A stretch of 7,601 bases of DNA from Oscillospiraceae bacterium (lineage in GTDB: Bacteria; Bacillota; Clostridia; UMGS1810). The stretch is taken from assembly GCA_021629085.1 (NCBI GenBank), contig JAJXRJ010000058.1, positions 1-7,601 of the forward strand. Reading direction: 5' to 3'. Positions 5,327 to 7,601 of the stretch are shown in pieces. Numbering within the stretch: position 1 is the stretch's first letter; every line of letters starts with the position of its first letter. The translations under genes and the position numbers were made by a program. The notes below the pieces were generated by a model. The model saw only the letters and a list, made by a program, of their open reading frames with translations. It was not told the origin of the DNA and ran no database searches.

Positions 5327-6850
5327 ATGGAAAACAGAACTTATCTTGCCATCGATCTCAAGTCTTTCTATGCTTCGGCCGAATGCATAGAACGGGGGCT
5401 TGACCCCATGACCACCAATCTGGTGGTTGCGGACAAAAGCCGGACGGAAAAGACCATCTGCCTTGCCGTTTCGCCTTCGCTTAAATCGTATGGGATCCCC
5501 GGCAGGCCAAGACTGTTTGAAGTTGTGCAAAAAATCAAGCAGGTCAACACCGCCCGGCAGCGCACAGCGCCGGGAAGGCGTTTTTTTGGATCCTCTTCTG
5601 ACAGTAACGAGTTAAAAAAGCACCCGGGGCTTGCCGTTGATTACATTGTTGCCCCTCCCCAAATGGCGCGGTATATGGAAATCAGCACAGAGATTTACAG
5701 GATATATCTCAAATACATTGCGCCGGAGGACATGCATGTGTACTCGATCGATGAGGTCTTTATGGATGTTACCGGTTATCTGAAAACTTACCGGCTTTCG
5801 GCAAGAGAGCTTGCTATGAAAATTATTTTAGATGTGCTCAATACAGCCGGCATCCCTGCAGTTGCCGGGATTGGCACAAATCTCTATCTCTGCAAGGTGG
5901 CAATGGACATTGAAGCAAAGCATATCCCGGCAGATAAAAACGGCGTCCGGATTGCTGAGCTTGATGAAATGAGCTATCGCCAAAAATTGTGGAACCACCG
6001 TCCATTAACCGATTTTTGGCGGGTCGGGAGAGGTTATGCCAAAAAGCTGGAGGGGTGTGGAATATTTACAATGGGCGACGTGGCCCGGTGCTCGATTGGC
6101 AAACCCAACGAATATTACAATGAGGATTTGCTGTACAAGCTGTTCGGCATAAACGCTGAATTGCTGATTGACCACGCATGGGGCTGGGAGCCATGCACCA
6201 TTGCTGATATTAAGGCATATAAGCCGGCGGAAAACAGTGTCGGGTCGGGACAGGTGCTGCAGTCCCCCTACCCTTTTGATAAGGCAAAACTGGTCGTGCG
6301 GGAAATGACAGATGCGCTCGTGCTGGATTTGGTGGACAAAGGCCTTGTGACCAATCAGCTCACGCTTACCGTTGAATATGATATTGAAAATCTGACAGAC
6401 GGGGAACGCAGAAAAACGTATCAAGGTGAAATTACAAAAGACCGCTACGGAAGGGCAATTCCAAAGCATGCGCACGGCACGGCGAATCTTAAAGGGTATT
6501 GTTCCTCAACAAAGCAGATTCTAAAAGCCATGCTGGCGCTTTTTGACCGTATTGTAGACCAAACCCTTTTGATACGGCGGTTAAATGTTACGGCAAACCG
6601 TGTGATCGATGAAAAATCCATACCGGAGGAGACTCAGTATCAGCAGATGGATTTTTTTACCGATTATGCAGCAGAACAGGCACAGCGGGAAGCGGAACAG
6701 GCAGAGCTTGCCCGAGAGAAAAAAATGCAGGAAGCTATGATTGATATAAAGAAAAAGTTCGGCAAAAACGCCATTCTCAAAGGGACCAATCTGGTGGAAG
6801 GCGCGACGGGAAAAGACAGGAATAATCAGATCGGCGGGCACAAGGCGTAA
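5327..6850 (+). CDS. Y-family translesion DNA polymerase (UvrX/UmuC-like)
   Basis: A 507-residue polymerase that copies past DNA lesions. Catalytic acidic residues are Asp10 (YLAIDLKSFYAS) and the Asp142-Glu143 pair of YSIDEVFMD; Tyr15 sits at the steric-gate position. The fingers carry the TICLAVSPSLKSYGIPGR block (43-60). A helix-hairpin-helix thumb follows (DFWRVGRGYAKKLEGCGIFT, 229-248), then the little finger (about 300-425). QQMDFF (439-444) is a plausible beta-clamp binding motif. A charged coiled-coil-like stretch (447-478) leads to a conserved tail ending QIGGHKA. Length and tail match the clostridial ICE/chromosomal subfamily, sometimes misnamed 'DNA methylase'. AAGGAGG (5310-5316) sets the start. 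It is followed 18 nt later by yolD, its usual partner. All key residues are present, so it looks active. Confidence 0.95.
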   Translation: MENRTYLAIDLKSFYASAECIERGLDPMTTNLVVADKSRTEKTICLAVSPSLKSYGIPGRPRLFEVVQKIKQVNTARQRTAPGRRFFGSSSDSNELKKHPGLAVDYIVAPPQMARYMEISTEIYRIYLKYIAPEDMHVYSIDEVFMDVTGYLKTYRLSARELAMKIILDVLNTAGIPAVAGIGTNLYLCKVAMDIEAKHIPADKNGVRIAELDEMSYRQKLWNHRPLTDFWRVGRGYAKKLEGCGIFTMGDVARCSIGKPNEYYNEDLLYKLFGINAELLIDHAWGWEPCTIADIKAYKPAENSVGSGQVLQSPYPFDKAKLVVREMTDALVLDLVDKGLVTNQLTLTVEYDIENLTDGERRKTYQGEITKDRYGRAIPKHAHGTANLKGYCSSTKQILKAMLALFDRIVDQTLLIRRLNVTANRVIDEKSIPEETQYQQMDFFTDYAAEQAQREAEQAELAREKKMQEAMIDIKKKFGKNAILKGTNLVEGATGKDRNNQIGGHKA

Positions 6851-6868
6851 ATAAAGGAGCATGATACG

Positions 6869-7285
6869 GTGAACAAAGAACGTGCAAATAAGTATGATGA
6901 TATAATAGGTCTTCCGCACCATGTTTCAACGACACGCCCCCGGATGTCCCGGCTGGACCGTGCCGCACAGTTTTCCCCCTTTGCCGCGCTTACCGGCTAT
7001 GATGCCGCAATCAAAGAAAGCGCGCGTCTTACCGATACCCGGGCAGAACGAAGTGAGTCTGAAATCTCAGAGCTAAATGATGCCATCCATATCCTGATGG
7101 AACGTACTGACATGCATCCGCAAGTGAAAATCACATACTTCAAACCGGACGAACGAAAGGAAGGCGGCGTCTATCTGACCTTGAAAAGCCGGGTCAAAAA
7201 ACTGAAAAAATACGAACGGCGCATTCTGTTGGAAGACGGGACGGAAATACCGTTTGATGATATTTACAAAATAGAAATCCATTGA
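6869..7285 (+). CDS. YolD-like family protein
   Basis: A 138-residue soluble protein of the YolD-like family, which in Firmicutes is encoded beside UvrX-type polymerases and is thought to be a functional partner, by analogy to UmuD with UmuC. Visible core: YDDIIGLPHHVSTTRPRMS (9-27), then RAAQFSPFAALTGYDAAIKE (31-50), and a C-terminal beta-rich region with VKITYFKPDERKEGGVYLT and a final DGTEIPFDDIYKIEIH. The start is GTG at 6869, chosen because AAAGGAG (6854-6859) is 9 nt away. The ATG at 6861 reads into TGA after three codons, overlapping the GTG, so it cannot be the start. It is very likely co-transcribed and coupled with the polymerase. No helix-turn-helix is apparent. Confidence 0.92.
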   Translation: MNKERANKYDDIIGLPHHVSTTRPRMSRLDRAAQFSPFAALTGYDAAIKESARLTDTRAERSESEISELNDAIHILMERTDMHPQVKITYFKPDERKEGGVYLTLKSRVKKLKKYERRILLEDGTEIPFDDIYKIEIH

Positions 7286-7286
7286 A

Positions 7287-7492
7287 TGCAGGCGCGGCCT
7301 TCTTATCAGTGTAAAGGAAAATATCTTGAAGGAAAAGCGCCTGCAGTTATGGCAAGAGGATGTGAATTGCCGGTTGTTAGCGCAAGAGGCGGTATAAAGC
7401 CGTTTATCTGCGCTTCAAAAAATCCGGTAACAGGCGTATATTCAATTGCGGCTGAGCGAAGAACCATGGATTTGCCATTGTGTCAGCCGCCT
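7287..7492 (+). ncRNA. Candidate structured non-coding RNA (possibly raiA-motif type)
   Basis: About 205 nt after yolD holds several helices: 7287-7295/7337-7345 (9 bp, TGCAGGCGC/GCGCCTGCA) extended by 7298-7302/7328-7332; 7367-7373/7424-7430 (7 bp) enclosing 7379-7384/7409-7414 (6 bp) and 7387-7392/7400-7405; and 7448-7455/7483-7490 (8 bp, GCGGCTGA/TCAGCCGC). ATGGCAA (7349-7355) can pair with TTGCCAT (7472-7478) in the loop of the last helix, a pseudoknot. G-U pairs in two stems favour the plus strand. A 74-codon frame (7286-7510) runs through it but has no ribosome-binding site, so I treat it as chance. Length, pseudoknotting and host type are reminiscent of the raiA-motif RNA, a class I recall but cannot match here. 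No clear promoter or terminator is seen, so ends are estimates; it may be cut from the yolD transcript. Confidence 0.5.
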
Positions 7493-7563
7493 CGAATAAT
7501 GCAGAATTGAGATATGTACCTGTGTCCCAAACCTTACAAAAAGAGCGGAGACTATTTCAAAGA

Positions 7564-7592
7564 TTGTGTAAACCTCCAAACGGGTATATAAT
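7564..7592 (+). promoter_or_regulatory. Promoter candidate pointing out of the right edge
   Basis: TTGTGT (7564-7569), 17-nt spacer, TATAAT (7587-7592). The -10 is a perfect match and the -35 partial. Its start would be near 7599, so it drives something beyond the window. The GGGTATATA run across the spacer and -10 resembles the G-tract elements near csoR at the other end, but only as a half-site. Confidence 0.5.
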
Positions 7593-7601
7593 AAAAATAC
7601 A

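Noticed and set aside
6861..6872. ATG upstream of yolD as its start
   Set aside because: It reads ATG ATA CGG TGA, terminating at once; the GTG at 6869 with AAAGGAG 9 nt upstream gives the conserved YolD N-terminus.
4041..7285. Integrative element with attachment sites
   Set aside because: The polymerase/YolD type is common on conjugative elements, but no integrase, relaxase, transposase, tRNA gene or flanking direct repeats are visible in the window.
7286..7510. 74-codon plus-strand open frame directly after yolD
   Set aside because: No Shine-Dalgarno site, starts on the base after the yolD stop, no recognisable domain, and the DNA is dominated by inverted repeats better explained as RNA structure. 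Kept as the alternative explanation for that region.

Overview
The window looks like chromosomal or accessory DNA of a low-to-mid G+C Firmicute of class Clostridia. Reasons are the strong GGAGG ribosome-binding sites, consensus sigma-A promoters (TTGACA/TATAAT with 17-bp spacers), an SLH-anchored surface protein with a Cthe_2159-type beta-helix, a copper-amine-oxidase-like stalk plus PepSY protein, and a UvrX-like Y-family polymerase/YolD pair of the type common in clostridial genomes and conjugative elements. Genus cannot be assigned from the sequence alone.

Layout. (1) 1-434: a CsoR-type copper-sensing repressor on the minus strand with its own promoter and terminator. Just past it, a second perfect minus-strand promoter points out of the left edge. 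Both promoters carry an ATATA-G(2-4)-TATAT element at or next to the -10, so CsoR probably represses itself and an unseen neighbour (copper exporter or chaperone). (2) 435-799: a gene-poor gap with a strong minus-strand terminator that has no obvious gene. (3) 800-2833: a secreted protein with a beta-helix domain, a Pro/Glu/Gly repeat linker and three SLH domains. It converges on a bidirectional terminator with (4) 2953-3753 on the minus strand, a secreted stalk-domain protein with two nearly identical PepSY repeats. (5) 3799-3944: two strong divergent promoters. (6) 4041-7285: a rightward cluster of a flavodoxin-like protein, a TIGR04076 family protein, a small Sm-like protein, a Y-family translesion polymerase and a YolD-like protein. 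The last two probably also have their own promoter in the 71-bp gap before the polymerase. (7) 7286-7601: no convincing gene, but about 205 nt with several strong, mutually compatible helices and a possible pseudoknot, which I read as a structured non-coding RNA, followed by a promoter pointing out of the right edge.

Functional reading. The two divergent or convergent surface proteins belong to envelope biology. The polymerase/YolD pair is a DNA-damage-tolerance module, with the Sm-like protein as a likely accessory. The flavodoxin and TIGR04076 genes form a translationally close pair at the head of that cluster and are visibly more A+T-rich (the flavodoxin especially), so they may be a separate acquisition. 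The structured RNA after yolD is the best candidate for something not explained by ordinary annotation; it may belong to a known class such as the raiA motif, which I cannot verify here.
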